Positions 1 through 8,230 are shown, counted from the first letter of the stretch. The stretch is 27,490 nucleotides of DNA from CAMDMI01 sp036759185 (GCA_036759185.1 DAIOVD010000038.1:1-27490); one strand, 5' to 3'. Translations and numbers: made by a program. Notes: generated by a model not told the origin, from the letters alone.

Positions 1-1
1 A

Positions 2-1333
2 GATTTTGTAAGCAAAGACGATGTCAGCCCGAACGAACCCAGTGTTGCGACACTAGGGACCTTACTTCCAGTAATTGAAGTTTCACTATTTTCGAGCTAT
101 ACTGGATCCTTGTCACGGAATAGCTCCATGTTCATTCAACATACCGCTGGAATAGCTTTCCAGTCAAATGATTATAACCGGTACTTACTAACAGAAACCG
201 ATATATCAAACGACTGGACTACCTTATATAATGCCGGCTTTGTCAATTGCAATGATCTGATTCAGCGGGCAGGTAGTGCAAATCCTTATTATTCCGGGAT
301 TGCTAAAATTTCCAAAGCGATGATTCTGGGTATTGCAACAGATTGCTGGGGAGATATTCCAAACAGAGAGGCTGGTAAAGGCCAGGACAACCTGTCCCCT
401 AAGTATGATTCACAGGAGCTTGTCATTCAAGATATTCAAGCATTGCTTTCTGATGCAATTTCTGATTTGAAAAAACCACAAGGGGATAATGCTTTGTTGC
501 CTGGTGATGATGATTTCATTTTTGGTGGGAATCCACAAAGCTGGATTAAATCTGCCTATATTCTGAAAGCCAGGTATGCAAACAGGCTCAGCAAAAGAGA
601 TCCATCTGGCTCAGCCACACTTGCATTGCAATATTCAGATAGTGCGGCATCTTATTCTTCCGGATCCGATATGAAAGCAATCTTTTCAAGTAAAAGTAAT
701 GAGCTCAATCAATGGTTTGCTTTCAATTCAGAAAGAGAAAACTATATGAAAATGAGTGCAACGCTTATGGATACACTTCGATCACTTTCAGACCCCAGAC
801 TTTCTATCTATGCTGGTAAAGACGATAATGGAGATTATACTGGTGTACCGAATGGAGGAACTTCAAGTTCAAATTCCTACCTGGGCTTAAAATTTGCCGC
901 AGAAGATGCCAAACTTCCAATGGTAACAGAATTTGAAGTAAAGTTCATTGAAGCGGAAGCTGCTCTCAGATCTGGAAACACCAGTCGGGCCAAATTGGCC
1001 TACGAAGCGGCCATTCGCACCAATCTCACTGGTTTAGGCGTTGAATCAGCTGACATCGATGCTTATCTCGCAGGTCCTGCTGCGTTTAACAACGAAGCTA
1101 CGACAAGTGAATTGCAGGCTCTTATTATGTTCCAGAAATGGATAGCCATGTTCACCCAACCAGAAGCCTGGACAGACTGGAGAAGAACAAATCTTCCAGC
1201 TCTTACTCCAAATCCGGATGGGGTATTGAACCAGATTCCACGGCGCTACCCTACTGAGCAACGTGAGCGAAACAACAATCCAAATGCAACGGTTATTTCA
1301 GATCTGACTACAAAAGTCTGGTGGGATAACTAG
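2..1333 (+). CDS. SusD/RagB-like outer-membrane nutrient-binding lipoprotein, 5' truncated
   Basis: The reading frame is open from base 2 of the window, so the true start and the lipoprotein signal peptide lie outside it; 443 residues are present. SusD-like proteins sit on the outer face of the outer membrane and pass glycans or peptides to a SusC-type TonB-dependent channel. The visible N-terminus (DFVSKDDVSPNEPSVAT) resembles the 'NPN.P' opening of mature SusD-like proteins. The central region is rich in Trp, Asn and Tyr, and a TPR-like helical piece (EFEVKFIEAEAALRSGN, about residue 305) is typical of the family, as is the C-terminal segment ending in VWWDN. It looks closest to the SusD-like 2 subfamily. 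The SusC partner would be expected just upstream, outside the window. A strong intrinsic terminator follows the stop, so this is the last gene of its operon. The substrate cannot be read from the sequence. Confidence 0.88.
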   Translation, partial: DFVSKDDVSPNEPSVATLGTLLPVIEVSLFSSYTGSLSRNSSMFIQHTAGIAFQSNDYNRYLLTETDISNDWTTLYNAGFVNCNDLIQRAGSANPYYSGIAKISKAMILGIATDCWGDIPNREAGKGQDNLSPKYDSQELVIQDIQALLSDAISDLKKPQGDNALLPGDDDFIFGGNPQSWIKSAYILKARYANRLSKRDPSGSATLALQYSDSAASYSSGSDMKAIFSSKSNELNQWFAFNSERENYMKMSATLMDTLRSLSDPRLSIYAGKDDNGDYTGVPNGGTSSSNSYLGLKFAAEDAKLPMVTEFEVKFIEAEAALRSGNTSRAKLAYEAAIRTNLTGLGVESADIDAYLAGPAAFNNEATTSELQALIMFQKWIAMFTQPEAWTDWRRTNLPALTPNPDGVLNQIPRRYPTEQRERNNNPNATVISDLTTKVWWDN

Positions 1334-1350
1334 TTACAGCTTACGTAAGA

Positions 1351-1385
1351 AAAAGAGCTGTCTGAAAAGACGGCTCTTTTTTTTT
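1351..1385 (+). terminator. Intrinsic terminator of the SusD operon
   Basis: An 11-bp stem (AAAGAGCTGTC pairing with GACGGCTCTTT, with one G-U pair) closes a short loop and runs into a tract of nine T. It begins about 17 bases after the SusD-like stop codon. It separates the SusD operon from the porin gene. Confidence 0.9.
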
Positions 1386-1399
1386 AATGCCGCTTTAAG

Positions 1400-1428
1400 T
1401 TGAAGGCGGAAGTACGGCTCCAACTTTG
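1400..1428 (+). promoter_or_regulatory. Candidate Bacteroidota promoter for the porin gene
   Basis: TTG at 1400-1402 is followed after 18 bases by CAACTTTG at 1421-1428, which matches the Bacteroidota -7 consensus TAnnTTTG except at its first base. The ATG at 1437 lies only 8 bases beyond the -7 element, so a transcript from here would have almost no leader. Confidence 0.5.
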
Positions 1429-1436
1429 CACTCACT

Positions 1437-2974
1437 ATGAAACCAACCTGGATTTTAACTACTCTCGGACTGTTTTTTTTGATGGCAGTCCCGTCCTTCG
1501 GACAATCGGATTCCATTCCGAAACCAGGTAAACCCAAAGAAATCAATCCACTGAAATACAATCTGAACGAAGACGGGAGTCACTTTTTTCAGGTTACCTT
1601 CCTTAATCAGGCCTGGTTCCGGTACAATGAATCGAATCCGGGAACTACTGTTCAGGGAAGCGCCAAATCATCCACCGCCGACATTGGATTGCGTCGAACA
1701 CGGATTCAACTTTTCGGCCAGCTGACAGACCGGGTTTTTCTTTATTTTCAGTTTGGTCAGAACAACTTCAACAGCCAGTACAATGTGGGTGCCAACCGCA
1801 AAAACGCCGCCTTTTTTCATGATGCGTTGTGTGAGTATAAAGTCAGTAACGGAAACCAGCTGAAACTGGGAGGCGGCCTTACGATCGCCAACGGACTCAG
1901 TCGCTTCAGCCAGCCATCGATCGGCACCATCATGACGATGGACGTTCCGGTTTTTGCACAGGCTACGGTNNNNNNNNNNNNNNNNNNNNNNNNNNNNNNN
2001 NNNNNNNNNNNNNNNNNNNNNNNNNNNNNNNNNNNNNNNNNNNNNNNNNNNNNNNNNNNNNNNNNNNNNCATCGATCGGCACCATCATGACGATGGACGT
2101 TCCGGTTTTTGCACAGGCTACGGTTGACCAGACGGATGAATTCTCACGTAAACTCAGTCTTTATGCCAGAGGGCAGATTGGAAAGCTCGATTACCGACTG
2201 GTGCTTTCGGATCCATTTCCAATTGCTTCAAACGGACAAACGCTTCCCGGCCTTTCAAAGCAAGCCAATTTCTCACGGAAGGCATCTCATTTCCAATACC
2301 AGAGTTACCTGCAATGGCAGTTTCTGGAGAAGGAAGCTCATCAGACGCCCTACATGACGGGAACGTATCTGGGTAAAAAGAAGATTTTCAACATTGGTGC
2401 CGGTTTGATTTATCAACCCAATGCGATGTGGAAACAGGGAAGTTCGTCAACAGATACCGTTTACCAGGATATGCTGCTTTGGTCAGCTGAAGCGTTTTAC
2501 GATGCCCCGGTCAACAAAGAAAAAGGGACCGCACTTTCAGCCTACCTAGGCTATTTCAACTACAACTACGGCACCAACTATCTGCGATACAATGGTATTA
2601 TGAATCCTGCCAACGGATTTTCAGGCTCAGAAAATGTAACAGGTTCCGGAGCGGTATTCGGCAATGCCTTTCCCATGTTTGGAACCGGGCAGATTGTGTA
2701 CGGACAACTGGGATACCTTCTGCCATCTGATTTACTTGGAAGCCGGGGCAGCTTGATGCCTTACATTTCAGGAACCTATGCCGACTGGAAACGACTGGAT
2801 GGCCAGAAAATGGTGCTGTACAATGCCGGTGTGAACTGGTTCATCAACGGCCACAAATCAAAAATTACGCTGGACTGGCAAAGTCGCCCGGTATTCTCCG
2901 AGGCAACCGACGGCAAAATTTCAACCGGCAGCCGAAAAAACTGCGTTGTACTGCAATACCAGATTTTCCTGTAA
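1437..2974 (+). CDS. OprO/OprP-type porin (outer-membrane beta-barrel), interrupted only by a false assembly gap
   Basis: As printed, the frame is broken by 100 N at 1970-2069. The 55 bases before the N run (1915-1969) are repeated exactly after it (2070-2124). Removing one copy plus the N run (155 bases) puts both halves in one frame and gives an intact protein of about 460 residues. It starts with a signal peptide (MKPTWILTTLGLFFLMAVP, then SFGQ). The block LRRTRIQLFGQLTDRVFLYF is typical of the phosphate-selective porin O/P family, and the rest alternates polar and aromatic residues, as in beta-barrel strands, ending in a short strand with a terminal QIFL. It is expected to form a diffusion channel in the outer membrane; despite the family name, phosphate selectivity is not shown. 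The gene stands alone between a terminator and the convergent peptidase gene. Confidence 0.78.
1915..2124. other. Assembly artefact: 55-base overlap duplicated around 100 N
   Basis: Bases 1915-1969 and 2070-2124 are identical and lie on either side of exactly 100 N. This is what a scaffolder leaves when two contigs that overlap by 55 bases are joined with a fixed-size gap. Collapsing the overlap restores the porin frame, so there is no missing sequence and no real duplication. Confidence 0.93.
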
Positions 2975-3004
2975 ACCCGTCTTTCGCTTCCTTTGAAGTA
3001 AAGT

Positions 3005-3032
3005 GAAATGGAACCTACCGAAGTTCCATTTC
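3005..3032 (-). repeat. Perfect 10-bp hairpin around the peptidase stop codon
   Basis: GAAATGGAAC at 3005-3014 pairs perfectly with GTTCCATTTC at 3023-3032, leaving an 8-base loop. On the minus strand the TAG stop of the S46 peptidase lies in the loop. There is no clear T-tract on either side, so it is a weak candidate for a shared terminator between convergent genes or a stabilising 3' hairpin. Confidence 0.5.
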
Positions 3033-5177
3033 CTTCACCAAATGCTGGCTGTTGCCTACGTTTTCAATCACCCAAAGGATGTAGCGGATGTCGCAGGTGA
3101 TGTTGCGGCAAATGCGGCTGTCAAAATAATAGTCGCTCATCGTACCTTCCCAAACCCGGTCAAAATTCACCCCGATCAGTTCGCCTTTGGCATTAAGGAC
3201 CGGGCTTCCTGAGTTGCCGCCTGTGGAATGATTGGATGCAATAAACGCGACAGGCACTGGTCCTGTTTTACTAGCATTCTGGTCGGCAAATTTCTTTTTC
3301 AGGGACGGGTCCATCATAAAATCCAGCTCGGTATCGGCTTTTTCTGAAATGCCCGTTGTGTGCGTTTGCCAGTCATATTTCACTCCGTCTTTTGCTGTGT
3401 AGCCCGCCACATTTCCGAATGCAACCCGGAACGTGGAGTTCGCATCCGGATAAAAAGTGCGGCTCTTATCCATTTCCATCAATCCTGTAAAAAAGGTTTG
3501 CTGACTTTTCTCGAGTCCTCCATTGATTTTCTGATAGGCCGGAAGAAAGACGGTATTGAACTGCTGATCCAGCGTATGAAACAACTGCCAGGTTGGATTT
3601 TTCATTAAAGAGGATGAATCCCCTTTCAGCACTTTTCCAGCCAGTTTCCATACGTAAACCGAATCAAACCATTTTCCTTCATCAAAATATGTCTTTACAA
3701 ATTGCCCTTTATCAAACGGATTTTTCTCCAGCATTTTCAGGAAATTTCCCGAGTGCATGTCATCCGGAATATCCTTTCGGTAAGCCGAAATGGTTACTTC
3801 AAATAAGGCTCTCTCCACAGCCGGATCCGTATCCTTCCATACGGAGCGCACAATCGCTTTGAAGTCAGCCAGCTTTTTCGCTCGTGTTGCATCGTCCATT
3901 TGTTTGGGATTCCGCACCAGTAATTTCTCTGTTGTGTTGACAATGGCGTAGACGTCGTTTGCCGTAACTGCCTCTCCCTGATATTGAGCGGGGATACTTA
4001 GTTTCGTTAATTGTGAATACCCGTTTTTCAAATCTTCCAGCGCATCCAGATAAGACTTTCCCTCTGTTCCTTTCTGACTAAAAAACGCCCGGTATCTCTC
4101 CTCCGTTTTTTGTTTTGATGCAATGGCATCGGCTTTCATCATTCCCAGGGATTCGCCCTGCCATTTTTTCCAGGCATTGGCAATATCAGCCTGGGTGGAA
4201 GAATACTTAATCCGGTTCAGCTGTGAAGACCGCATGGCCTCGTTGATGATATCAAGACGTTTGGTGCGAAGAGCGATTTTCTTCGGGTTTGAAACCTTCG
4301 TCACCAGTTCCAGCGCATACGACGGAAGGTACTCATTGGTCCGTCCCGGATAACCCACAATCATGGTGAAGTCGCCTTCCTTAATTCCGGTGGTGGAAAC
4401 AGGCAGGTATTTTTTCGGCACATAGGGAACATTGTCAGGTGAATAGGCGGCTGGCTTGTTGTCCTTTCCGGCATAAATCCGGAACAGGCAGAAATCGCCC
4501 GTGTGCCGTGGCCAGACCCAGTTGTCGGTATCTCCACCAAATTTCCCGATGCTGTTGGGCGGTGCACCCACAAGCCGGATGTCCTGAAACGTTTCATATA
4601 CTAAAAGCCATTGCTGTAACCCGCCGAAAAACGGACGGATCTGTGCCTGATAGTGCGTTCCCTCTGTTGATTTGGCGGCAACTTTTTTCACATTGGCTGC
4701 GAACAGGTCGTTCTTTTCTTTGGGATTCATTGCCGGTGTGATGCCCGCTTCACATTGCTGAGTCACATCTTCCATTCTCACCAGAATTGAAATGGTAAGG
4801 CCCGGATTGGCCAGTTCTTCCTGTCGGTTTTTCGCCCAGAAACCATTCTGCAGGTAATCGTTCTGAATGGTAGAGTGACTTTGAATCTGTCCATGCCCGC
4901 AGTGATGATTGGTAAGCAGCAACCCCTGATTCGAAATGATCTCAGCGGTGCATCCGCGACCAAACAACACAACTGCATCTTTCAGTGACGGATTGGTTGT
5001 GGAATAAATGGATTCGGGCGTAAGCAGAAAACCTTTGGCTTTCATTTGCTCGAAAATAGCCGAATTGATCAGCATCGGAGGCCACATGCCTTCATCGGCA
5101 AAGGCGATCTGACGGGAGAATAATACAAGGAACGAAAGGAGAAGTAGCCGGCTAAAACGGCGAATCAGATTTGGCAT
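3015..5177 (-). CDS. Family S46 dipeptidyl peptidase, DPP11-like (Asp/Glu-specific by residue)
   Basis: This 720-residue protein has the usual S46 length. The start at 5177 is chosen because it opens directly with a signal peptide (MPNLIRRFSRLLLLSFLVLF) cleaved near IAFA-DEGMWPP, the conserved mature N-terminus; a longer frame to 5243 adds 22 unlikely residues. The catalytic residues are visible: His92 in TNHHCGHG, an Asp in the GGDTDNWVWPRHTGDF block (probably Asp228), and Ser656 in GGNSGSPV. S46 enzymes release dipeptides from peptide N-termini in the periplasm. Arg674 lies 18 residues after the Ser, in VNFDRVWEGTMSD. In P. gingivalis DPP11 the equivalent Arg673 (Ser655+18) gives preference for Asp/Glu at P1, while DPP7 has Gly there. 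The specificity is therefore inferred by position. The gene lies downstream of the htrA-dinB pair on the same strand, separated by 116 bases. Confidence 0.93.
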   Translation of the reverse strand: MPNLIRRFSRLLLLSFLVLFSRQIAFADEGMWPPMLINSAIFEQMKAKGFLLTPESIYSTTNPSLKDAVVLFGRGCTAEIISNQGLLLTNHHCGHGQIQSHSTIQNDYLQNGFWAKNRQEELANPGLTISILVRMEDVTQQCEAGITPAMNPKEKNDLFAANVKKVAAKSTEGTHYQAQIRPFFGGLQQWLLVYETFQDIRLVGAPPNSIGKFGGDTDNWVWPRHTGDFCLFRIYAGKDNKPAAYSPDNVPYVPKKYLPVSTTGIKEGDFTMIVGYPGRTNEYLPSYALELVTKVSNPKKIALRTKRLDIINEAMRSSQLNRIKYSSTQADIANAWKKWQGESLGMMKADAIASKQKTEERYRAFFSQKGTEGKSYLDALEDLKNGYSQLTKLSIPAQYQGEAVTANDVYAIVNTTEKLLVRNPKQMDDATRAKKLADFKAIVRSVWKDTDPAVERALFEVTISAYRKDIPDDMHSGNFLKMLEKNPFDKGQFVKTYFDEGKWFDSVYVWKLAGKVLKGDSSSLMKNPTWQLFHTLDQQFNTVFLPAYQKINGGLEKSQQTFFTGLMEMDKSRTFYPDANSTFRVAFGNVAGYTAKDGVKYDWQTHTTGISEKADTELDFMMDPSLKKKFADQNASKTGPVPVAFIASNHSTGGNSGSPVLNAKGELIGVNFDRVWEGTMSDYYFDSRICRNITCDIRYILWVIENVGNSQHLVKEMELR

Positions 5178-5218
5178 AAAAGTTCGGTATACAGAGGGGC
5201 AAGAATACGCAAAATAGA

Positions 5219-5267
5219 AACAGGAAGCACAAACCGGGACCACTCGGCTCCGTCTGTTCTTCCTGTT
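5219..5267. repeat. Inverted repeat in the DinB-peptidase spacer
   Basis: AACAGGAAG at 5219-5227 is the exact reverse complement of CTTCCTGTT at 5259-5267, with 31 bases between. It lies between the DinB-like stop and the peptidase start, both on the minus strand. It could be the end of the upstream transcript or part of the peptidase leader; no T-tract supports a standard terminator. Confidence 0.35.
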
Positions 5268-5293
5268 GTTTCTGTTGATAACTGGTTTTAAGC

Positions 5294-5740
5294 CTATCCC
5301 ATCCGGCTGAATGTGATAAAATCGGTGGCGGCTGGTTCGAGACCGGCCTGTCGCATGTGCGTGGCAATCTGCGCTCTGTGGTAGGTACCGTGGTTGAAAA
5401 TGTGGGTCAGAATATCGGAGATGCTGCTTTGAACCGGAGTTCCGTTCAACTTTTTATAGTCGAGCCTCCGGCTGAAATCATTTGTTGATTCAAGTAAAGA
5501 GGACCATCCGGCTTCATTACGACACATTGTTTCTTCAATTTGTTCCAAAGAAAGAACCTCGAAAATGCCGGTTGTAATGGGCTGTGCAAACAGGCGCATT
5601 TGCCAGACCGATTCGGCCAGTACGATATGAGAAAGAAGGGCGAATGCTTTTTCGGGAGCCGTTTGATTTTTGAGTCCGTCCAGCACACGTTGGTTTGACC
5701 ACTGGTTATATTGACTCAAACGAATGAAATGTTCTTTCAT
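5294..5740 (-). CDS. DinB-like metal-binding protein
   Basis: The 148-residue protein has the length and pattern of the DinB/YfiT four-helix family. The start MKEHFIRLSQYNQWSNQRVL matches the usual helix 1 with a Y..W.N pattern. Three likely metal-ligand histidines are visible: His38 in SHIVLAES, and His117 and His121 in THIFNHGTYHRAQ. Members bind a divalent metal; some are thiol-dependent S-transferases, but most, including this type, have no assigned reaction. The 'DNA-damage' name is historical and does not show a repair role. The gene starts 6 bases after the htrA-like stop and is almost certainly co-transcribed with it, which suggests a link to stress handling by inference only. Confidence 0.85.
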   Translation of the reverse strand: MKEHFIRLSQYNQWSNQRVLDGLKNQTAPEKAFALLSHIVLAESVWQMRLFAQPITTGIFEVLSLEQIEETMCRNEAGWSSLLESTNDFSRRLDYKKLNGTPVQSSISDILTHIFNHGTYHRAQIATHMRQAGLEPAATDFITFSRMG

Positions 5741-5746
5741 AAAAGG

Positions 5747-7189
5747 TTAATAACTAAAGAATTGATACACACTTTTTGAACCCTGACGATTGATTCCTTC
5801 CAGAACAATTTTACCACGGGCATTCACCAGGTTTGCTTCGATGTCTTCCGGCGTTTCGCATTTTTTGCCATTCACAGATGTGATGATGAATCCTTCTTCA
5901 AAACCCAATTGCGACAAAACTCCCCGACCTGTAATTTTAACTATGCGCACTCCACTGTCGACGTTGAAACGATCTTTCTCAACTTTCGACACAGCTTCAA
6001 GCTCCGCCCCCAGTTTATCGGAACTAAAAATTTCTCTCTTGATTTTCTCCGTGGTTCCTTCCCGGTTGGTGAGGAGACAAATGGCTTCTTTTACCTGTTT
6101 GTCCCGTTTGAACGTAATCTTCACCCTTGAACCCGGATCCTGATAGGCAATTTCCTCATCAAAATTGGCTTTGCTATCAATGACGGCATCGTTAACTTTC
6201 AGAATAACGTCACCTTTCTCGAGTCCGGCTTTGTCTGCGGCACCATCTGCTACAATGGAATTGACCAGGACTCCGTTCAGATCTGAAAGCTTGTATCGGT
6301 CGGCAAGTTCAGAATTAATGTCCTGCACATCAGCCCCAATAAAGGCTTTCTGCACATCGCCAAATTTGATGAGGTCGTTTACAATTTTGGCGACAATGTC
6401 AGATGGCACCGCAAAACCATAGCCACTGTACGAACCGGTTTTAGAGAAAATGGCGGTGTTGATTCCGATCAGTTCTCCTTTTGTATTCACAAGCGCCCCA
6501 CCCGAGTTACCCGGATTGATCGCGGCATCCGTTTGAATAAACGCTTCAATCGGAAATGCAGAGTTCACAATATTGAGGTTCCTTCCTTTTGCGGACACGA
6601 TTCCGGCAGTGACAGTGGATGTGAGGTTAAACGGATTTCCAACGGCAAGCACCCACTCTCCTACTTTCACTTTCTTGCTGTCGGCGATTTTGATAAACGG
6701 AAGGCTCTTCCCTTCAATCTTAATTACCGCAATATCTGAATTGGGATCGGTTCCGATGAGCTTGGCTTTGTAAGTAGTTTTATTATGAATCACTTCAATG
6801 GTTTCTGCATTCTCAATGACATGGTTGTTGGTGACAATATAACCGTCGGCTGAAAAAATGACACCCGATCCGGAACCTGTCTGACGACCAGGTGTGCTGA
6901 AGAAAAACCAGTCAAAATTGTTCTGAACGCCAGAAACGGTTTTTATGAACACCACACAAGGTCTAGAAACAGAAGATGCAGTGACAAAGTCAACGCGGGC
7001 AGCGGCTGTCACCGGTTGGTCTGAAGAAAGTCCGCTCCAAATGGCTCCCTCCTCTTTGCCCTGTTGATACACACCTAAAGAGGATTGGCTCCTTCCTTCA
7101 AAATAGGGTTTTAGAACCAGCTGATGGTATGAAAAGGCTCCGGTGAATCCGGACAACAAGCTAAAAATAATGACTTTACTGAACTTCAT
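5747..7189 (-). CDS. HtrA/DegP-like (Do family) periplasmic serine protease with two PDZ domains
   Basis: This 480-residue protein starts at 7189 with MKFSKVIIFSLLSGFTGAF, an N-terminal membrane segment or signal; a longer frame to 7252 adds 21 residues without signal character. The trypsin-like domain (about 65-255) carries the triad His123 (VTNNHVIE), Asp152 (PNSDIAVIKI) and Ser229 (INPGNSGGALVN). The first PDZ domain covers about 275-370 (GVLVNSIVADGAADKAGLEKG, in part) and a shorter second one about 385-480 (GRGVLSQLGFEEGFIITSVNG, in part). Do proteases degrade or refold damaged envelope proteins. The gene is divergent from the Crp/Fnr-type regulator, and their shared spacer contains a perfect FNR-type palindrome centred about 94 bases upstream of this start codon. 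DinB-like follows after 6 bases. The full triad indicates an active protease. Confidence 0.93.
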   Translation of the reverse strand: MKFSKVIIFSLLSGFTGAFSYHQLVLKPYFEGRSQSSLGVYQQGKEEGAIWSGLSSDQPVTAAARVDFVTASSVSRPCVVFIKTVSGVQNNFDWFFFSTPGRQTGSGSGVIFSADGYIVTNNHVIENAETIEVIHNKTTYKAKLIGTDPNSDIAVIKIEGKSLPFIKIADSKKVKVGEWVLAVGNPFNLTSTVTAGIVSAKGRNLNIVNSAFPIEAFIQTDAAINPGNSGGALVNTKGELIGINTAIFSKTGSYSGYGFAVPSDIVAKIVNDLIKFGDVQKAFIGADVQDINSELADRYKLSDLNGVLVNSIVADGAADKAGLEKGDVILKVNDAVIDSKANFDEEIAYQDPGSRVKITFKRDKQVKEAICLLTNREGTTEKIKREIFSSDKLGAELEAVSKVEKDRFNVDSGVRIVKITGRGVLSQLGFEEGFIITSVNGKKCETPEDIEANLVNARGKIVLEGINRQGSKSVYQFFSY

Positions 7190-7272
7190 TTTTTGATTTC
7201 GTGTTTGGCAATTAGTTATGAATAATCGATGAACGCATTTTTTTTCATCCATTTCCTGTGTTTATTGCAAGA

Positions 7273-7294
7273 TCTCTTGATGAAGATCAAGAGA
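7273..7294. promoter_or_regulatory. FNR-type operator upstream of the Crp/Fnr gene
   Basis: TTGAT at 7277-7281 and ATCAA at 7286-7290 form the consensus FNR half-sites with a 4-base spacer. The symmetry extends to 9-base arms (TCTCTTGAT / ATCAAGAGA), giving a 22-bp palindrome. Its centre is 27 bases before the regulator's ATG, too close for activation from -41.5, so autorepression is the simplest reading. It could also act on the divergent htrA-like gene. Confidence 0.72.
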
Positions 7295-7310
7295 ATCCGG
7301 GGCAACCAAT

Positions 7311-8059
7311 ATGGATTCTTTAAAAACGACACTTCAAAAATTTTACCAAAATATCTGGCCTGACATTTCGGAAGAAACCATGGAGTTAATTTCCCGGAAA
7401 TATACTTTGGTGAAATACAAAAAGGGTGATGTGATTCTGAAGCCCGGTGAAGTTTGTACATGGACGGCGTTAGTGCTGGAAGGAATTGTTCGGTATTACC
7501 ATACTGCGAATGGAAGAGAACACATAGGTCAGTTCTATTTTCCCGGCATGGTGGTGTCAGATTATGTCAGTTACGTCCAGGGAAGTGAATCCCGGATTTC
7601 GATTGATGCAGTCAAAGACTGTTCTCTGGCTTTTATTAATAAAGAAGACTCTGAAATATTGAGAGAGAAAATACCGGGGTATCTTGAAATGATATTGAAG
7701 TATCTCAACCAGACATACATCACCAATTTCGACCGGAATTCATCCATGATTCTGGATTCCGCTGAAACACGGTATCTGAAACTCATTAAAAACCGTCNNN
7801 NNNNNNNNNNNNNNNNNNNNNNNNNNNNNNNNNNNNNNNNNNNNNNNNNNNNNNNNNNNNNNNNNNNNNNNNNNNNNNNNNNNNNNNNNNNNNNNNNTCC
7901 ATGATTCTGGATTCCGCTGAAACACGGTATCTGAAACTCATTAAAAACCGTCCGGAAATTCTTCAGCAAATACCCCTTTTCATGGTGGCCTCATATCTTG
8001 GCATCACTCCCGAAGTTCTCAGCCGGATCCGTAAAAAAATATCGGTTTCCGGTCAATAA
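7311..8059 (+). CDS. Crp/Fnr-family transcriptional regulator, interrupted only by a false assembly gap
   Basis: The printed frame contains 100 N (7798-7897) flanked by identical 55-base copies (7743-7797 and 7898-7952). Collapsing 155 bases restores a continuous protein of about 197 residues ending at 8059. Residues about 20-115 form a cyclic-nucleotide-binding-type beta roll (KYKKGDVILKPGEVCTW, then LEGIVRYY). A compact C-terminal helix-turn-helix follows (VASYLGITPEVLSRIRKK). Its recognition helix has Glu183-x-x-Ser186-Arg187, the same E-xx-SR arrangement that FNR uses to read TTGAT. Only two cysteines are present (49 and 104), so there is no FNR-type four-Cys Fe-S cluster, and the signal sensed is unknown. 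A TTGAT-N4-ATCAA box lies just before this gene and a second one lies after it, before the NmrA-like gene. Confidence 0.88.
7743..7952. other. Assembly artefact: 55-base overlap duplicated around 100 N
   Basis: Bases 7743-7797 are identical to 7898-7952, on either side of exactly 100 N, as at 1915-2124. Collapsing the overlap keeps the Crp/Fnr frame and gives a normal-length regulator. Confidence 0.93.
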
Positions 8060-8107
8060 CCGAGGAAAAGAGGCCAACAATATGTGTAAAATTCAATTAT
8101 GCATAAA

Positions 8108-8137
8108 TTTGACCTGAATCAATAAATCGAAACTTTG
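8108..8137 (+). promoter_or_regulatory. Candidate Bacteroidota promoter upstream of the NmrA-like gene
   Basis: TTTG at 8108-8111 and AAACTTTG at 8130-8137 are separated by 18 bases. The second element differs from TAnnTTTG only at its first base. Transcription would begin near 8142, so the FNR-type box centred at 8163.5 would lie in the early transcribed region, as expected for repression. Confidence 0.5.
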
Positions 8138-8155
8138 CCTGTCCTTTTTATGCAT

Positions 8156-8171
8156 ATTGATCCAGATCAAT
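8156..8171. promoter_or_regulatory. FNR-type operator upstream of the NmrA-like gene
   Basis: TTGAT at 8157-8161 and ATCAA at 8166-8170 form a perfect FNR-consensus pair with a 4-base spacer, and the symmetry extends one base on each side to a 16-bp palindrome. It lies between the Crp/Fnr stop and the NmrA-like start. Repression fits the promoter proposed at 8108-8137. Activation from -41.5 would instead need a start near 8205 and would favour the TTG at 8231 as start codon. Confidence 0.7.
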
Positions 8172-8230
8172 CTAAATTCATTCCATAAGTCGGATTTTTG
8201 CGGTCAATTTCAACGACTACTTCCCACATA

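Noticed and set aside
1915..2124. A real 55-base tandem duplication in the porin gene
   Set aside because: The copies flank exactly 100 N, the same happens at 7743-7952 with the same length, and collapsing them restores the frame. This is assembly overlap.
7311..8059. A broken (pseudogene) Crp/Fnr regulator
   Set aside because: The break is only the N run; the corrected frame is of normal length with a complete helix-turn-helix.
7311..8059. A true oxygen-sensing FNR
   Set aside because: Only two cysteines are present and there is no N-terminal four-Cys set for an Fe-S cluster, so only the DNA-reading residues resemble FNR.
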